A stretch of 64,000 bases of DNA from JADJNY01 sp046349615 (GCA_046349615.1 JAXMBZ010000004.1:307446-371445), one strand, 5' to 3'; shown: positions 52,400-62,074, counted from the stretch's first letter. Notes: generated by a model not told the origin, from the sequence alone. Translations and numbers: made by a program.

Positions 52400-53314
52400 T
52401 CAGCCCCCGTGCGAATAGACGGCCCAGACGACCGTCGCGACCCAGCCGAGCCCGTTCAGGAAGAACAGGAGGTCGCCGCCGAGGAGCACCTTGGTCGGGC
52501 TCCCGCCGCCCTTCTGCGTGTGGACGAGCAGCATGTAGCGCGCGAGCCCGAACACGACGAACGGCACGGTCCAGACGAGCCGATACCCCGAGCCGAACTT
52601 GTGCACCGTCTCCTCCGCGACCGTGTACATCGTGTACGTGACGATCGTGCACGCGGCGAGGACGGTGACCATCTGGTCGAGGAACGCCGTGTTGTACTCG
52701 AGCAGGATCGTGCGGTGCCCGCCGCGCTCCGCGCCGAGCAGGTCCGTCTCCGCGCGCCGTTTGCAGAGCGCGAGGAACAGCGCGAGGAACAACGTGCAGA
52801 GCACGAGCCAGTGCGAGATCACCGCGTTCGCCGCCTGGCCGCCCGCGAGCACGCGCAGGATGAAGCCTGCCGCGATGCAGAACGCGTCGACGATGACGAC
52901 GTGCTTGAGCTTCAGGCTGTAGGCGAGGTTGAGCGCCATGTACCCGCCGACGATCCACATCACGGGCACGCTCGCGCCGCCCGCTTCGTGACCGAGGAAC
53001 AGCGCGCCCGCGACGCACAGGACGGAGGTCGCGAGCGCCTGGCTCACGCTCACCTCCCCCGCCGCGATCGGACGCTTCTTCTTCGTCGGGTGCTTGCGGT
53101 CGCTCTCGACGTCCATGACGTCGTTCACGAGGTAGATCGCGCTCGAGCCGAGGCAGAACGCGGCGAACGCGAACAGCGTGCGGTACAGGTCCCAGCGATC
53201 GCCGGAGAGGAGCGAGCCGCGCTCGCCGCCCGCGAAGAGCAGAGCGGCGAGGACGAAGACGTTCTTCACCCACTGATGAGGGCGGAGGGCGCGCGCGAGG
53301 GAGACGGGCTTCAC
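52400..53314 (-). CDS. Decaprenyl-phosphate phosphoribosyltransferase-like UbiA enzyme
   Basis: The 304-residue membrane prenyltransferase-fold protein opens with RPHQWVKNVFVLA, and its aspartate-rich site is NDVMDVESDRKHP (N64, D65, D68, D72), with DAFCIAAGFILRV as the second. This pattern matches the UbiA-family enzymes that join phosphoribose to a polyprenyl phosphate, as for Rv3806c in mycobacteria. The start GTG 53314 gives the normal N-terminus. It is divergent from the GT39 gene, with a 138-nt shared upstream region. A different prenyl acceptor is possible. Confidence 0.85.
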   Translation of the reverse strand: MKPVSLARALRPHQWVKNVFVLAALLFAGGERGSLLSGDRWDLYRTLFAFAAFCLGSSAIYLVNDVMDVESDRKHPTKKKRPIAAGEVSVSQALATSVLCVAGALFLGHEAGGASVPVMWIVGGYMALNLAYSLKLKHVVIVDAFCIAAGFILRVLAGGQAANAVISHWLVLCTLFLALFLALCKRRAETDLLGAERGGHRTILLEYNTAFLDQMVTVLAACTIVTYTMYTVAEETVHKFGSGYRLVWTVPFVVFGLARYMLLVHTQKGGGSPTKVLLGGDLLFFLNGLGWVATVVWAVYSHGG

Positions 53315-53452
53315 GAGGGGGACTCCATCGGCCCGCGGAGGCGCGGGAGTGGAGGCGCGAGAGCCTAGCGGGCCCGCCGAGCGGGTCCAACCCGCGAGGA
53401 ACGCGCGTCCGGGGCGGCGCGGGCGCGTCCCCCGCCTTGCGCGGCCTCGCCG

Positions 53453-55267
53453 ATGCGGCCATCCTCCTCCGCCCACGGCCGCGCGTCGGCCGCACGCTTG
53501 GCCCCGCCCGTCCCCCCGCCCCCGCCGCCGACCGGCGAGTTCTTCCGCGCGCCGCGCGAGCGCTCGCACGCGCTCCTCCTCGCGCTGGTGCTGCTCGCGT
53601 TCTTCGCGGCGGCGCTGCCGCAGTGCGCGGACCTCTCGCGCTACCACGGCGACGAGCGCTTCTACACGGACGCGGCGCTGTCGATGCGCGAGAGCGGGGA
53701 CTGGCTGACGCCGCGCTTCGCCGACGGCAGCGCGCGCTTCAACAAGCCGATGCTCGCGTACTGGCTGATCGGCGCGAGCACGGAGCTCTTCGGCACGTCG
53801 CCGCTCGCCGCGCGGCTCCCGTTCCTACTCGCGGGCGTCGTGATCCTCGCGGCGACCGCGCGGCTCGCGCGCGCGCTCTTCGGCGGCGGGCTCGCGCCGC
53901 TGTTCGCCGCGTTCCTGCTCGGCTCGTCGCCCGAGTTCCTGCAGCTCGTCACGCGCACGACGCCCGACGCGCTGCTCGCCGCCGGCGTCGCGCTGTCGCT
54001 CGCGGGCGCGGCGGAGCTCGCGTTCGCGGGAACCGATGCGGGCGCGTCGCGGGCCTCGCGCGCGGCGGCGTGGCTCTTCCTCGGCGGCGCGGGCGTCGCG
54101 TTGCTCGCGAAGGGCGGGCTCGGTCTGCTCGTGCCCGCGTTCGGGCTCGCGTGGATCGCGGCGCGGCGCGGGCGCGCGGGGCTGCGCGACGCGCTGCGTC
54201 CCGGCGCGAGCGCGCTCTTCCTCGTCCTCGCGCTCGCGACCGTGCTGCCGCTCCTCCACGCGGGCGGGAGCGCGGGCCTCGCGAAGACGCTCGACGACCA
54301 GGTCGCGTCGCGCTTCGCCGATTCGATCGCGATGGTCGCCGACAACGTCGCGACGTACCTCCAGTGCGTCGTGCGCCACCTCCTGCCGTGGAGCGCGCTC
54401 GCGCTCGCGGCGCTCGTCCTCGCGCGGCGGCGCGTCGCGGCGTGGGCGCGCGAGCGGCGCGGCGAGCTCCTGTTCGCGACGCTCTGGTACCTCGTCCTCC
54501 TCGCGGTGTTCGCGGCGGCGAACATCCAGCGCGCGCGCTACCTGCTCCCCGCGTACCCGGCCGTCGCCGCGCTCGTCGCGGGCGTCGCGAGCGCGGGCTT
54601 CGCGAGCGCGCTCGGCGCGCGAAGCCTGCGCTGGACGTCGATCGCGCTCGCGGTCGTCGCGCTGTTCGGCGCCGCGGGCCTCGCCTGGGCGGGCGCGCGG
54701 CTCGACGCGGCCTCGATCAGCGCAGCGTTCGCGCTCGTCGTCGCGGCGCTCGGCCTGGCGCTCGTCGTGCTGCGCGTCCCGCGCGAGGACGCGCCGCTCG
54801 GCGCGCCGACCGCGGCGTGCGCGCTGCTGCTCGTCGCGCTGCCGCTCGGCGAGCGCGCGCTGCGCACGGGCTTCGATGCGGCGCCGGCGGAGGAGCTCGC
54901 GCAGCGCCTGCTCGAGCTCGGCGCGCGCGAGAAGGACGTCGCGTGCGTCGGCGGCGAGGCGGCCGTCGCGAGCCAGATGCGCCTCCTCGCCGGCGGCGCG
55001 CTCGATCCGACGTGGACGAAGGACGCATCCGGCGTCGCCGGCACGTCGGCGCGCTTCGTCGTGCTCGCGCCCGAGTCGGACGAGACCGCGGTTCGCGCCG
55101 CGCTCGCGCCGCGCGCGGTCGCGCGGGTGGAGGACCGCGGCTTCGACTACGCGAAGTGGCGCGCGAGCGACGTGCGCACGGTGCTCGCCGCCGAGGATGC
55201 GCCCGGCGCGCTGCGCGCGCGCCGACGCGCGTTCCGCATCCTCGTCCTCGACGACGCGACGCGTTGA
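53453..55267 (+). CDS. GT39-family membrane glycosyltransferase (ArnT/PMT-type)
   Basis: The 604-residue protein has a Pro-rich N-terminus, about 11 membrane helices and the first-loop motif HGDERFYTDAALSMRE (D67-E68) typical of polyprenyl-phosphate-sugar-dependent transferases. FNKPMLAYWLIGASTELFG follows. The enzyme would move a sugar from a lipid-phosphate donor to a lipid, protein or glycan outside the inner membrane. It is divergent from the UbiA-type phosphoribosyltransferase, and the pair may act in one pathway. The gene ends in a hairpin at 55247-55282. Confidence 0.87.
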   Translation: MRPSSSAHGRASAARLAPPVPPPPPPTGEFFRAPRERSHALLLALVLLAFFAAALPQCADLSRYHGDERFYTDAALSMRESGDWLTPRFADGSARFNKPMLAYWLIGASTELFGTSPLAARLPFLLAGVVILAATARLARALFGGGLAPLFAAFLLGSSPEFLQLVTRTTPDALLAAGVALSLAGAAELAFAGTDAGASRASRAAAWLFLGGAGVALLAKGGLGLLVPAFGLAWIAARRGRAGLRDALRPGASALFLVLALATVLPLLHAGGSAGLAKTLDDQVASRFADSIAMVADNVATYLQCVVRHLLPWSALALAALVLARRRVAAWARERRGELLFATLWYLVLLAVFAAANIQRARYLLPAYPAVAALVAGVASAGFASALGARSLRWTSIALAVVALFGAAGLAWAGARLDAASISAAFALVVAALGLALVVLRVPREDAPLGAPTAACALLLVALPLGERALRTGFDAAPAEELAQRLLELGAREKDVACVGGEAAVASQMRLLAGGALDPTWTKDASGVAGTSARFVVLAPESDETAVRAALAPRAVARVEDRGFDYAKWRASDVRTVLAAEDAPGALRARRRAFRILVLDDATR

Positions 55268-55282
55268 CGCGCCGTCGTCGAG
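55247..55282. terminator. Terminator hairpin overlapping the GT39 stop
   Basis: CTCGACGACG (55247-55256) and CGTCGTCGAG (55273-55282) form a perfect 10-bp stem with an inner CGCG/CGCG stem; the TGA stop is in its loop. CGGCTTTC follows. It also lies just before the convergent pseudopilin stop. Confidence 0.55.
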
Positions 55283-55288
55283 CGGCTT

Positions 55289-55957
55289 TCAGTCGAGCGA
55301 CAGCTTGCGCAGCTCGTCGACCGGCGAATCGGGGCCGACCTTGAGCACCTTGAGGTCCTTGTCGAGGAGCCCCTTCTCGTGCAGGTCGCCGATCTCGAAC
55401 GTGCCGATGTCGCCCGAGGCGTAGAGCACGACGGTCGTCGTGCGGTGGTTGCCCTGCTCGGTGTCGCCTTCGTTGTCGTCGGCGATGACCGCTTCCTTGC
55501 CGGAGCCGGGGAAGTCCTTGAGCGGGAACTGCTTGATGTCGCGGCCCGCGTACGACGAGTAACCGCCGTTGACCGCGTCGAGCGTCTTGAACCACTCCTC
55601 GGGGTTCTCGATCTGGCCGAGCTCGAGCGCGCCGATGTCGACCGCGGGGCAGCGCAGCTTGTCGGCGGTGAACTTCGTGTTCTCCCACGTGCCGCTCGAG
55701 ATCAGCACCGCGAAGAACTTGACGCCGCCTTCCTTCGGGATGCGGTTGAACTTCGCCTTGTACTGGATCAGGCCGGAGTTGATCTCCTGCAGGTTCTTCT
55801 TGCACGCGGTGACCTTGGCGGAGTCGATCGCCTCGGGGATGCGCGGCAGGAGGAAGGTCATCAGGATCCCGATGATCAGGATGACGGCGAGGATCTCGAT
55901 CAGCGTGAAGCCGGCGCGGCGGAGACGGGAGGCGCGGCGTTGGACGAGGGTCTGCAT
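55289..55957 (-). CDS. Type II secretion-like pseudopilin (GspG-type)
   Basis: The 222-residue product has the prepilin signal RRAGFTLIEILAVILIIGILMTFLLP with glycine before F (cut there by a prepilin peptidase). A globular domain (KVTACKKNLQEINSGLIQYKAKFNRIPKEGG) and a C-terminal region (GGYSSYAGRDIKQFPLKDF) are typical of GspG-like proteins. There is no other secretion gene adjacent. ATG 55957 is used; the ATG at 56023 adds 22 residues of low likelihood. Planctomycetes carry many such pseudopilins. Confidence 0.88.
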   Translation of the reverse strand: MQTLVQRRASRLRRAGFTLIEILAVILIIGILMTFLLPRIPEAIDSAKVTACKKNLQEINSGLIQYKAKFNRIPKEGGVKFFAVLISSGTWENTKFTADKLRCPAVDIGALELGQIENPEEWFKTLDAVNGGYSSYAGRDIKQFPLKDFPGSGKEAVIADDNEGDTEQGNHRTTTVVLYASGDIGTFEIGDLHEKGLLDKDLKVLKVGPDSPVDELRKLSLD

Positions 55958-56047
55958 GCGTTTGGATTCGGAGGTGAGGCGCCGGGGGCGGACCGTTCTA
56001 CCCCATCGCCGCGGGCCAGTCACGGAGCGAGCGCCCTCGGGAACGGA

Positions 56048-56084
56048 CCGGCCCCGCGCTCCCTCTCGGGAGGCACGGGGCCGG
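56048..56084 (-). terminator. Terminator hairpin after metK
   Basis: CCGGCCCCG (56048-56056) and CGGGGCCGG (56076-56084) pair perfectly. An inner CTCCC/GGGAG stem (56059-56072) makes a long rod. It is about 48 nt below the metK stop on the minus strand. Confidence 0.65.
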
Positions 56085-56131
56085 GTTCGAGGACGCGCGC
56101 GACCTCCGCATGCGCGGGCCGCGCGGCGCGC

Positions 56132-57301
56132 TCACTTGCGCGTCGCGGCGGCGACGGCCTCTTGGAGCGCCTGGACCTTGTCCGTCTTCTCCCAGGGGAA
56201 GCCCTCGCGGCCGAAGTGGCCGTGGTAGGCGGTCTGTTCGTAGATCGGGCGGCGCAGCTGGAATTGGTTGATGATCGCCGCCGGGCGGAGGTCGAACACC
56301 TTCTCCACTGCGTCCGTGAGCGCGGCGTCGGCGAGCTTGCCCGTGCCGAACGTGTCGACGCGGACGGAGAGCGGCTTCGCGATGCCGATCGCGTAGCTCA
56401 CCTGGATCTCGCAGCGTTCCGCGAGGCCCGCGGCGACGACGTTCTTCGCGACCCACCGCGCGGCATAGGCGGCGGAGCGGTCGACCTTCGTCGGATCCTT
56501 GCCGCTGAACGCGCCGCCGCCGTGACGGCCCATGCCGCCGTACGTGTCGACGATGATCTTGCGGCCCGTGAGGCCGCAGTCGCCGTGCGGGCCGCCGATG
56601 ACGAAGCGACCCGTCGGGTTGACGTGGTAGATCGTCTTCGCGTCGAGGAACTGCGCGGGGATCACGGCCTTGATGATCTTCTCGATCACCTCGCTCTTGA
56701 TCGTCTCGTAGGAGACCTCGGGCGCGTGCTGCGTGCTGATCAGCACGGTGTGGACGCGCACCGGCTTGAAGCCGTCGTACTCGACCGTCACCTGGCTCTT
56801 CGCGTCGGGGCGCAGCCACGGGAGCACGCCCTTCTGACGCAGCTCCGCCTGCTTCTCCATCAAGCGATGCGCGTAGTAGATCGGGAAGGGCATGAGCACC
56901 GGCGTCTCGCTGCACGCGAAGCCGAACATGAGGCCCTGGTCGCCGGCACCTTGTTCCTTGTGCAGGCCCTCGCCCTCGCTGACGCCCTGGCTGATGTCGG
57001 GCGACTGCCGATCGAGCGTCACCATCACCGCGCACGTGTCGCCGTTGATGCCGAACGCGTCGTTCGTGTACCCGATGCGCTTGATCGTGTTGCGCGCGAT
57101 CTGCGCGTAGTCGATGCGCGCGTTCGTGGTGATCTCGCCGGCGACGACGCACAGGCCGGTCGTGACCAGCGTCTCACACGCGACGCGGCTCATCGGGTCC
57201 TGCGCGAGGATCGCGTCGAGGACCGCGTCGGACACCTGGTCGGCCACCTTGTCGGGGTGGCCCATCGAGACGGATTCGGAGGTGAAGAGTTGTCGGGCCA
57301 T
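56132..57301 (-). CDS. metK: S-adenosylmethionine synthetase
   Basis: The 389-residue enzyme makes SAM from methionine and ATP. Landmarks are GHPDKVADQVSDAVLD at the N-terminus, VVAGEITTNA, GAGDQGLMFGFA (methionine/ATP loop), GRFVIGGPHGD and DTYGGMGRHGGGAFSGKDPTKVDRS. Length is normal. The gene is monocistronic and ends in a hairpin (56048-56084). Its 240-nt upstream region shows no SAM riboswitch I can identify. Confidence 0.97.
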   Translation of the reverse strand: MARQLFTSESVSMGHPDKVADQVSDAVLDAILAQDPMSRVACETLVTTGLCVVAGEITTNARIDYAQIARNTIKRIGYTNDAFGINGDTCAVMVTLDRQSPDISQGVSEGEGLHKEQGAGDQGLMFGFACSETPVLMPFPIYYAHRLMEKQAELRQKGVLPWLRPDAKSQVTVEYDGFKPVRVHTVLISTQHAPEVSYETIKSEVIEKIIKAVIPAQFLDAKTIYHVNPTGRFVIGGPHGDCGLTGRKIIVDTYGGMGRHGGGAFSGKDPTKVDRSAAYAARWVAKNVVAAGLAERCEIQVSYAIGIAKPLSVRVDTFGTGKLADAALTDAVEKVFDLRPAAIINQFQLRRPIYEQTAYHGHFGREGFPWEKTDKVQALQEAVAAATRK

Positions 57302-57512
57302 GTGCTTCTGGAGACGCGCGGTTTTCGGGATGCAGTGGGTAGTGGGGCGGGCCGACGGCCTCGGGGGAGGCGCGCGCCGCCGCCGGGACCCGCAGGGAGA
57401 TCCTGATCGACGCCCCCGACCGCCGACTGGACGCCGGAGCGGGAGCGAAGCGTGAGCGTACCAGAGACGGGGCGCCCGGAGCACGGGCGAGCCGCGGGCC
57501 GGCCGGGAAATC

Positions 57513-57529
57513 CCCGCTCCGTGAGCGGG
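57513..57529 (-). terminator. Short hairpin after waaA
   Basis: CCCGCTC (57513-57519) and GAGCGGG (57523-57529) form a 7-bp stem with a 3-nt loop 12 nt below the waaA stop. On the minus strand GGATTTCC follows. Confidence 0.45.
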
Positions 57530-57540
57530 CCGAACCCGCC

Positions 57541-58923
57541 TCAGCCGCGCCCGGCGGTGAGACAGCGGTCGACCAGCGCCGCGAGCGTGAGCGCGGTCGC
57601 CCCCTTCTGGCGCTCGACCGCGGCGATCCCGGCCCCCGCCATGCGCGCGCGCTCCACGGGGTCGCGGAGCAGGCGCTCCAGGGCCGGCGCGAGCTCCTCG
57701 CGCCCCGCGAGCCGGACGCAGGCGCCGGCGCGCTCGAGCAGCGCGACCTCCTGCACGAAGTTGTGGACGTGCGGGCCGAAGACGACCGGTCGGCCCTGAG
57801 CGGCGGGCTCGAGCATGTTCTGGCCGCCGTGCGGGATCAGGCTGCCGCCGACGAAGACGAGGTCGGCGAGCGCATAGACCTGCTCGAGCTCCCCGATCGT
57901 GTCGACGAGCGCCGGACGCGCCGGGTCGGGCGCTTCGCCGCCGCGCAGCGCCGTGAGGAGCTGCGGCGCGGGGCCGAGTTCCGCGAACGCGCGTGCGAGC
58001 TCCTTCGCCCGCTCGGGATGGCGCGGGACGATCACGAGCCGCGCGTCCGGCGCGGCTGCGCGCATCGCTTCGACGAACCAGCGCTCCTCCGGCTCGTGCG
58101 TACTGCCCGCGACGACGAGCGCCTGTCCTGGACGACCCGCGAGGAGCCGCGCGAGCTCGGCCGCGGGCTCGACGCGGCCCGTGCGCAGACCGTCGACCTT
58201 GATGTTGCCGGTGACGAGGATGCGCGCGGGATCGGCGGAGAGCGCGCGAAAACGCGCCGCGTATTCGTCGTCCTGCACGCACATCAGGCTCAGACGGTTG
58301 AACTGCGGGAGCAGGTCCTTGAACCAGCGATAGCGGCCGAGGCTCCGGTCCGTGATGCGCCCGTTGACGACCGCGAGCGGGATGCCGAGCCGGTTCGATT
58401 GCCGCAGGAAATTGGGCCAGATCTCGAGCTCGACGAGCACGACGCACGCGGGCGCGAGCCGTCGAAGGAAACGCCGCACGACGAAGGACGGGTCGAGCGG
58501 AAAGCGCACGACGGCGAGGTCGGGGTACGTCTTGCGCGCGACCGCGAGGCCGGTCTCGGTCGTCGTGCTGATCACGACCTCGATGTCGGGCGCGGCGTCG
58601 CGCAGCGCGCGGACGAGCGCCTGCGCACCCTTGACCTCGCCGACCGAGACCCCGTGGACGAGCACGCGCCGTCGCCGCGGATCCGGCGGCGGGAGCGGGA
58701 CGAGCACGAGCCGCGCTTTCGCCATCGCGCGGAACGTCCGCGAGGTGACGCAGCGCCAGATCCACCACGGCGAGGCGAAGACGACGCTGAGCCCCCACGC
58801 GAAGTCGTACGCGAGATGGAGCGCGAAGCGTGCGAGCCCCGGGTTCGGGTCGCGCAGGATCGGCGGGGCCGCGCGGTCGGCGCACGCGGACGCGCTCGGC
58901 GGGCTCGGGCGTTCCTCGGTCAA
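57541..58923 (-). CDS. waaA: 3-deoxy-D-manno-octulosonic-acid (Kdo) transferase
   Basis: The 460-residue GT30 enzyme adds Kdo to the lipid A precursor in LPS synthesis. It has an N-terminal membrane anchor (LARFALHLAYDFAWGLSVVF) and the family motifs VLVHGVSVGEVKGA, EIWPNFLRQS, VVNGRITDRS, VAGSTHEPEE, FVGGSLIPHGGQNMLEPA. The start is uncertain: TTG 58923 is the first plausible codon after the secA stop (55 nt away) and gives a near-normal length; no ATG lies before the anchor outside secA. Its presence suggests a Gram-negative-type outer membrane. Confidence 0.88.
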   Translation of the reverse strand: MTEERPSPPSASACADRAAPPILRDPNPGLARFALHLAYDFAWGLSVVFASPWWIWRCVTSRTFRAMAKARLVLVPLPPPDPRRRRVLVHGVSVGEVKGAQALVRALRDAAPDIEVVISTTTETGLAVARKTYPDLAVVRFPLDPSFVVRRFLRRLAPACVVLVELEIWPNFLRQSNRLGIPLAVVNGRITDRSLGRYRWFKDLLPQFNRLSLMCVQDDEYAARFRALSADPARILVTGNIKVDGLRTGRVEPAAELARLLAGRPGQALVVAGSTHEPEERWFVEAMRAAAPDARLVIVPRHPERAKELARAFAELGPAPQLLTALRGGEAPDPARPALVDTIGELEQVYALADLVFVGGSLIPHGGQNMLEPAAQGRPVVFGPHVHNFVQEVALLERAGACVRLAGREELAPALERLLRDPVERARMAGAGIAAVERQKGATALTLAALVDRCLTAGRG

Positions 58924-58978
58924 GGTCGTGCGAGCGAGCTCGCGTGGAGCGCGCCCGACGGCGCGCCCCTCCGCGGGC

Positions 58979-61900
58979 TCAGCTCTCCTTGCCGTGGCAC
59001 TTCTTGTACTTCTGCCCGCTTCCGCACGGGCAGAGATCGTTGCGGCCGACGCCCCCTTCGGCGGAGTCCGCCGCGGACGCGCTCGGCTTCGCGGGAGCCT
59101 GGCGCGCCGCCTCCGCGGCCTGACGCTGCGCTTGCAGCGCCTGTTGGCGGCGGTGCAGGTCGAACGCGTGCGAGGCGGGGATCGAGGGCTGCATCGGCAC
59201 GCGCCGCGCGGGAGGCGCCGGCGGTTGGGCCGCGGCGGTCGCGGGCGCACCGCCGCTCCGCGCCGCGGGCGGCGTGGGACTCGGCGGCGGAACCGGGCTC
59301 GCCGCCGCGGGCTTCGGCGCGGGAGCGGGGGCCGCCGGCGACGCCGCGGCGGCGGGAGCGCTCGGAGCGGCGGCCGCCGGCGGCGGCGCGCTCGGCGCCG
59401 AGTTCGTCGGCGCCGCCGCCGCGTCCGCAGGCCCCGTCGCCGGCGACGCCGGCGGACGCGCGGGTGCAGCCGCGGCCGGAGGACGCAGGAGCCCGCCGAG
59501 CGAACCGCCCGCGGTCGGCACCGGCGCGGGCGCCGCGGCGGGCGCGGGACGCGCGGCCTGCGGCGGCGGATCGCGGCGGATCTCGATGCGCAGGATCAGC
59601 CCGCCGACCTCTTCCTCGATCGCCGTCTTGAGCTTCTCGAAGAGCAGGAAGCCTTCGCGCTTGTACTCGTTCTTCGGATCGACCTGCGCATAGCCGCGCA
59701 GGCCGATGCCCTGGCGCAGCGCGTCGATCGCGCGCAGGTGGTCCTTCCACCGCGTGTCGATCGTGTTGAGCAGGAGGTACCGCTCGATCTGCCGCAGGCC
59801 GTCGGAGCCGAGTTCCTTCTCGCGCTCGTCGTAGCGCGCGAGCACCTTCTTCACGAGCTCCTCGGCGTTGCCGCCCTTGCGCGTCGCGTCGAACGCGAGT
59901 TGCTTGTCGAGCTCGAGGCCGAACATGCGTTGGTACCACCCACGCAGTCCTTCCGCGTCCTCGAGGAAGGTCTTCGTCGCCGCGCGGTTCACGGCGCTCG
60001 TCAGCATCGTGGCGACCATCTCCTTGAGCCCGCGGTTCTCGAGGACCTGCTGGCGCGCGGTGTAGATCTCCTTGCGCTGCGAGTCCATCACCTCGTCGTA
60101 CTCGAGGAGGTTCTTGCGGATCTCGAAGTGGTAGTCCTCGACCTTCTTCTGAGCGCGCGCGATGGCGCGCGTCACCATGCCGGCCTCGATCGGGACGCCT
60201 TCCTCCATGCCGAGCCGCTTCATCGCGTTCGTGAGCCACTCCTTGTAGAAGCGGCGCATCAGGTCGTCCTGGAGCGAGAGGTAGAAGCGCGACTCGCCCG
60301 CGTTGCCCTGACGGCCCGAGCGGCCGCGGAGCTGGTTGTCGATGCGGCGCGCTTCGTGGCGTTCGGTGCCGAGCACGTAGAGGCCGCCGAGCGCCTGCAC
60401 TTCCGCCTCGTCCTTCGCGCACTGCTTCTTGACCGCGTCGCGGATCGTCTCGATCTCGGCGGCGTGCTCCATGTCGCCCTGGACGAGGCCCTTTTCCTCG
60501 AGCGCCTTCGCGAGGCGGTGCTCGAAGTTGCCGCCGAGTTTGATGTCGGTGCCGCGGCCCGCCATGTTCGTCGCGACGGTGACGGCCCCCTTCTCGCCGG
60601 CGCGCGCGATGATCCCGGCCTCGCGCTCGTGGTTCTTCGCGTTGAGGACCTCGTGCGGGATCTTCCGCTCGTTCAGGAGCTGCGCGAGCTTCTCGCTCTT
60701 CTCGATCGACGTCGTGCCGACGAGGACGGGCTGCCCCTTCTCGTGGACGCGCGCGATCTCGTCGACGATCGCCTTCCACTTCTCGGGCTCGGTGCGGTAG
60801 ACGACGTCGTTCGCGTCGAGGCGCGCGATCGGCAGGTTCGTCGGCACCGTGAGCACGTCGAGCTTGTAGATCTTCAAGAACTCGCCCGCCTCGGTGACGG
60901 CGGTGCCGGTCATGCCGGCGAGCTTCTTGAACATGCGGAAGTAGTTCTGATACGTGATCGTCGCGAGCGTCTGGTTCTCCTCGCGCGGCTTGAGCCCCTC
61001 GCGCGTCTCGACGGCCTGGTGCAGGCCGTCCGACCAGCGCCGGCCCTGCATCTTGCGGCCGGTGAACTCGTCGACGATCACGACCTCGTCGCCGTCGACG
61101 ACGTACTCCTTGTCGCGCGTGTAGAGGTAGTGGGCGCGCAGCGCGTTCTCGATGAAGTGCGGCCAGTCCTCGTGCGGCGGCTGGTAGAAGCTCGGGATGC
61201 CGAGGATCTTCTCCGCCTCCTCGATGCCGGCCTCGAGCAGGTTCGCGGTGCGCTCCTTCTCCTTGACCTCGAAGTGGACGTCGCGCGTCAGCTTCTGCGC
61301 GACCATGTCCGCCGCGCGGTACTTGTCGCTCGTGTCGGACGCGGGGCCGGCGATGATCAGCGGCGTGCGCGCCTCGTCGATCAGGATCGAGTCGACTTCG
61401 TCGACGATCGCGAAGTGCAGCACGCGCTGCACCTGGTCCTCGACGCGGTTCTTCATGTTGTCGCGCAGGTAGTCGAACCCGAACTCGCTGTTCGTCCCGT
61501 AGACGATGTCGCACGAGTAGACGGGCAGGCGCTCCCACGGCGTCATGTCGCTCTGGATCGCGGCGACGGCGACGCCGAGGTAGTCGTAGATCGGTCCCAT
61601 CCACGCCGCGTCGCGCCGCGCGAGGTAGTCGTTGACCGTCACGAGGTAGACGGGCTTCCCTTCGAGGCAGTTCAGGTAGAGCGGCAGCGTCGCGACGAGC
61701 GTCTTGCCCTCACCCGTCATCATCTCGGCGATGGCGCCCTTGTGCAGGATCATGCCGCCGACGAGCTGCACGTCGAAGTGGCGCAGACCGAGCGTGCGGA
61801 CGGACGCCTCGCGGACGAGCGCGAACGCGTGCGGGAGGATGTCGTCGAGGGTGCGCTCTCCGGACTGGACCTCCTTCTTCCACTTCGCGGTCTGCTCCTG

Positions 61901-62074
61901 GAACTGCTCGGCGGAGAGGCTCTTCGCCCAGCTCTCGAGCTCGTTGATCTGGCGGATCAACGGCTCGAGCTGCTTGACGACGCGCTCGTTGCGCGAGCCG
62001 AAGAGGCCCTTGAGGAAGTCGCCGGCGTCCTCGCCGATCTTCTTGAGGCGGTCCTGGAATGATTCCCAATCCAT
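58979..62074 (-). CDS. secA: Protein translocase subunit SecA with long Ala/Pro linker
   Basis: The 1031-residue ATPase drives protein export through SecYEG. Visible are Walker A MMTGEGKT at about 118-125, the DEAD-like box DEVDSILIDEAR, and the second motor domain segment AGRGTDIKLGGNF. The C-terminal zinc-binding SEC-C is CPCGSGQKYKKCHG. Between the motor (ending about 835) and SEC-C is a linker of about 174 residues, the first 120 almost only Ala/Pro/Gly/Ser, longer than in most SecA proteins. It starts at ATG 62074. Likely co-transcribed with waaA below. Confidence 0.96.
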   Translation of the reverse strand: MDWESFQDRLKKIGEDAGDFLKGLFGSRNERVVKQLEPLIRQINELESWAKSLSAEQFQEQTAKWKKEVQSGERTLDDILPHAFALVREASVRTLGLRHFDVQLVGGMILHKGAIAEMMTGEGKTLVATLPLYLNCLEGKPVYLVTVNDYLARRDAAWMGPIYDYLGVAVAAIQSDMTPWERLPVYSCDIVYGTNSEFGFDYLRDNMKNRVEDQVQRVLHFAIVDEVDSILIDEARTPLIIAGPASDTSDKYRAADMVAQKLTRDVHFEVKEKERTANLLEAGIEEAEKILGIPSFYQPPHEDWPHFIENALRAHYLYTRDKEYVVDGDEVVIVDEFTGRKMQGRRWSDGLHQAVETREGLKPREENQTLATITYQNYFRMFKKLAGMTGTAVTEAGEFLKIYKLDVLTVPTNLPIARLDANDVVYRTEPEKWKAIVDEIARVHEKGQPVLVGTTSIEKSEKLAQLLNERKIPHEVLNAKNHEREAGIIARAGEKGAVTVATNMAGRGTDIKLGGNFEHRLAKALEEKGLVQGDMEHAAEIETIRDAVKKQCAKDEAEVQALGGLYVLGTERHEARRIDNQLRGRSGRQGNAGESRFYLSLQDDLMRRFYKEWLTNAMKRLGMEEGVPIEAGMVTRAIARAQKKVEDYHFEIRKNLLEYDEVMDSQRKEIYTARQQVLENRGLKEMVATMLTSAVNRAATKTFLEDAEGLRGWYQRMFGLELDKQLAFDATRKGGNAEELVKKVLARYDEREKELGSDGLRQIERYLLLNTIDTRWKDHLRAIDALRQGIGLRGYAQVDPKNEYKREGFLLFEKLKTAIEEEVGGLILRIEIRRDPPPQAARPAPAAAPAPVPTAGGSLGGLLRPPAAAAPARPPASPATGPADAAAAPTNSAPSAPPPAAAAPSAPAAAASPAAPAPAPKPAAASPVPPPSPTPPAARSGGAPATAAAQPPAPPARRVPMQPSIPASHAFDLHRRQQALQAQRQAAEAARQAPAKPSASAADSAEGGVGRNDLCPCGSGQKYKKCHGKES

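Noticed and set aside
57302..57540. SAM riboswitch upstream of metK
   Set aside because: The 240-nt leader is GC-rich but I found no conserved SAM-I/II/IV or SAH core that I could pair with confidence.
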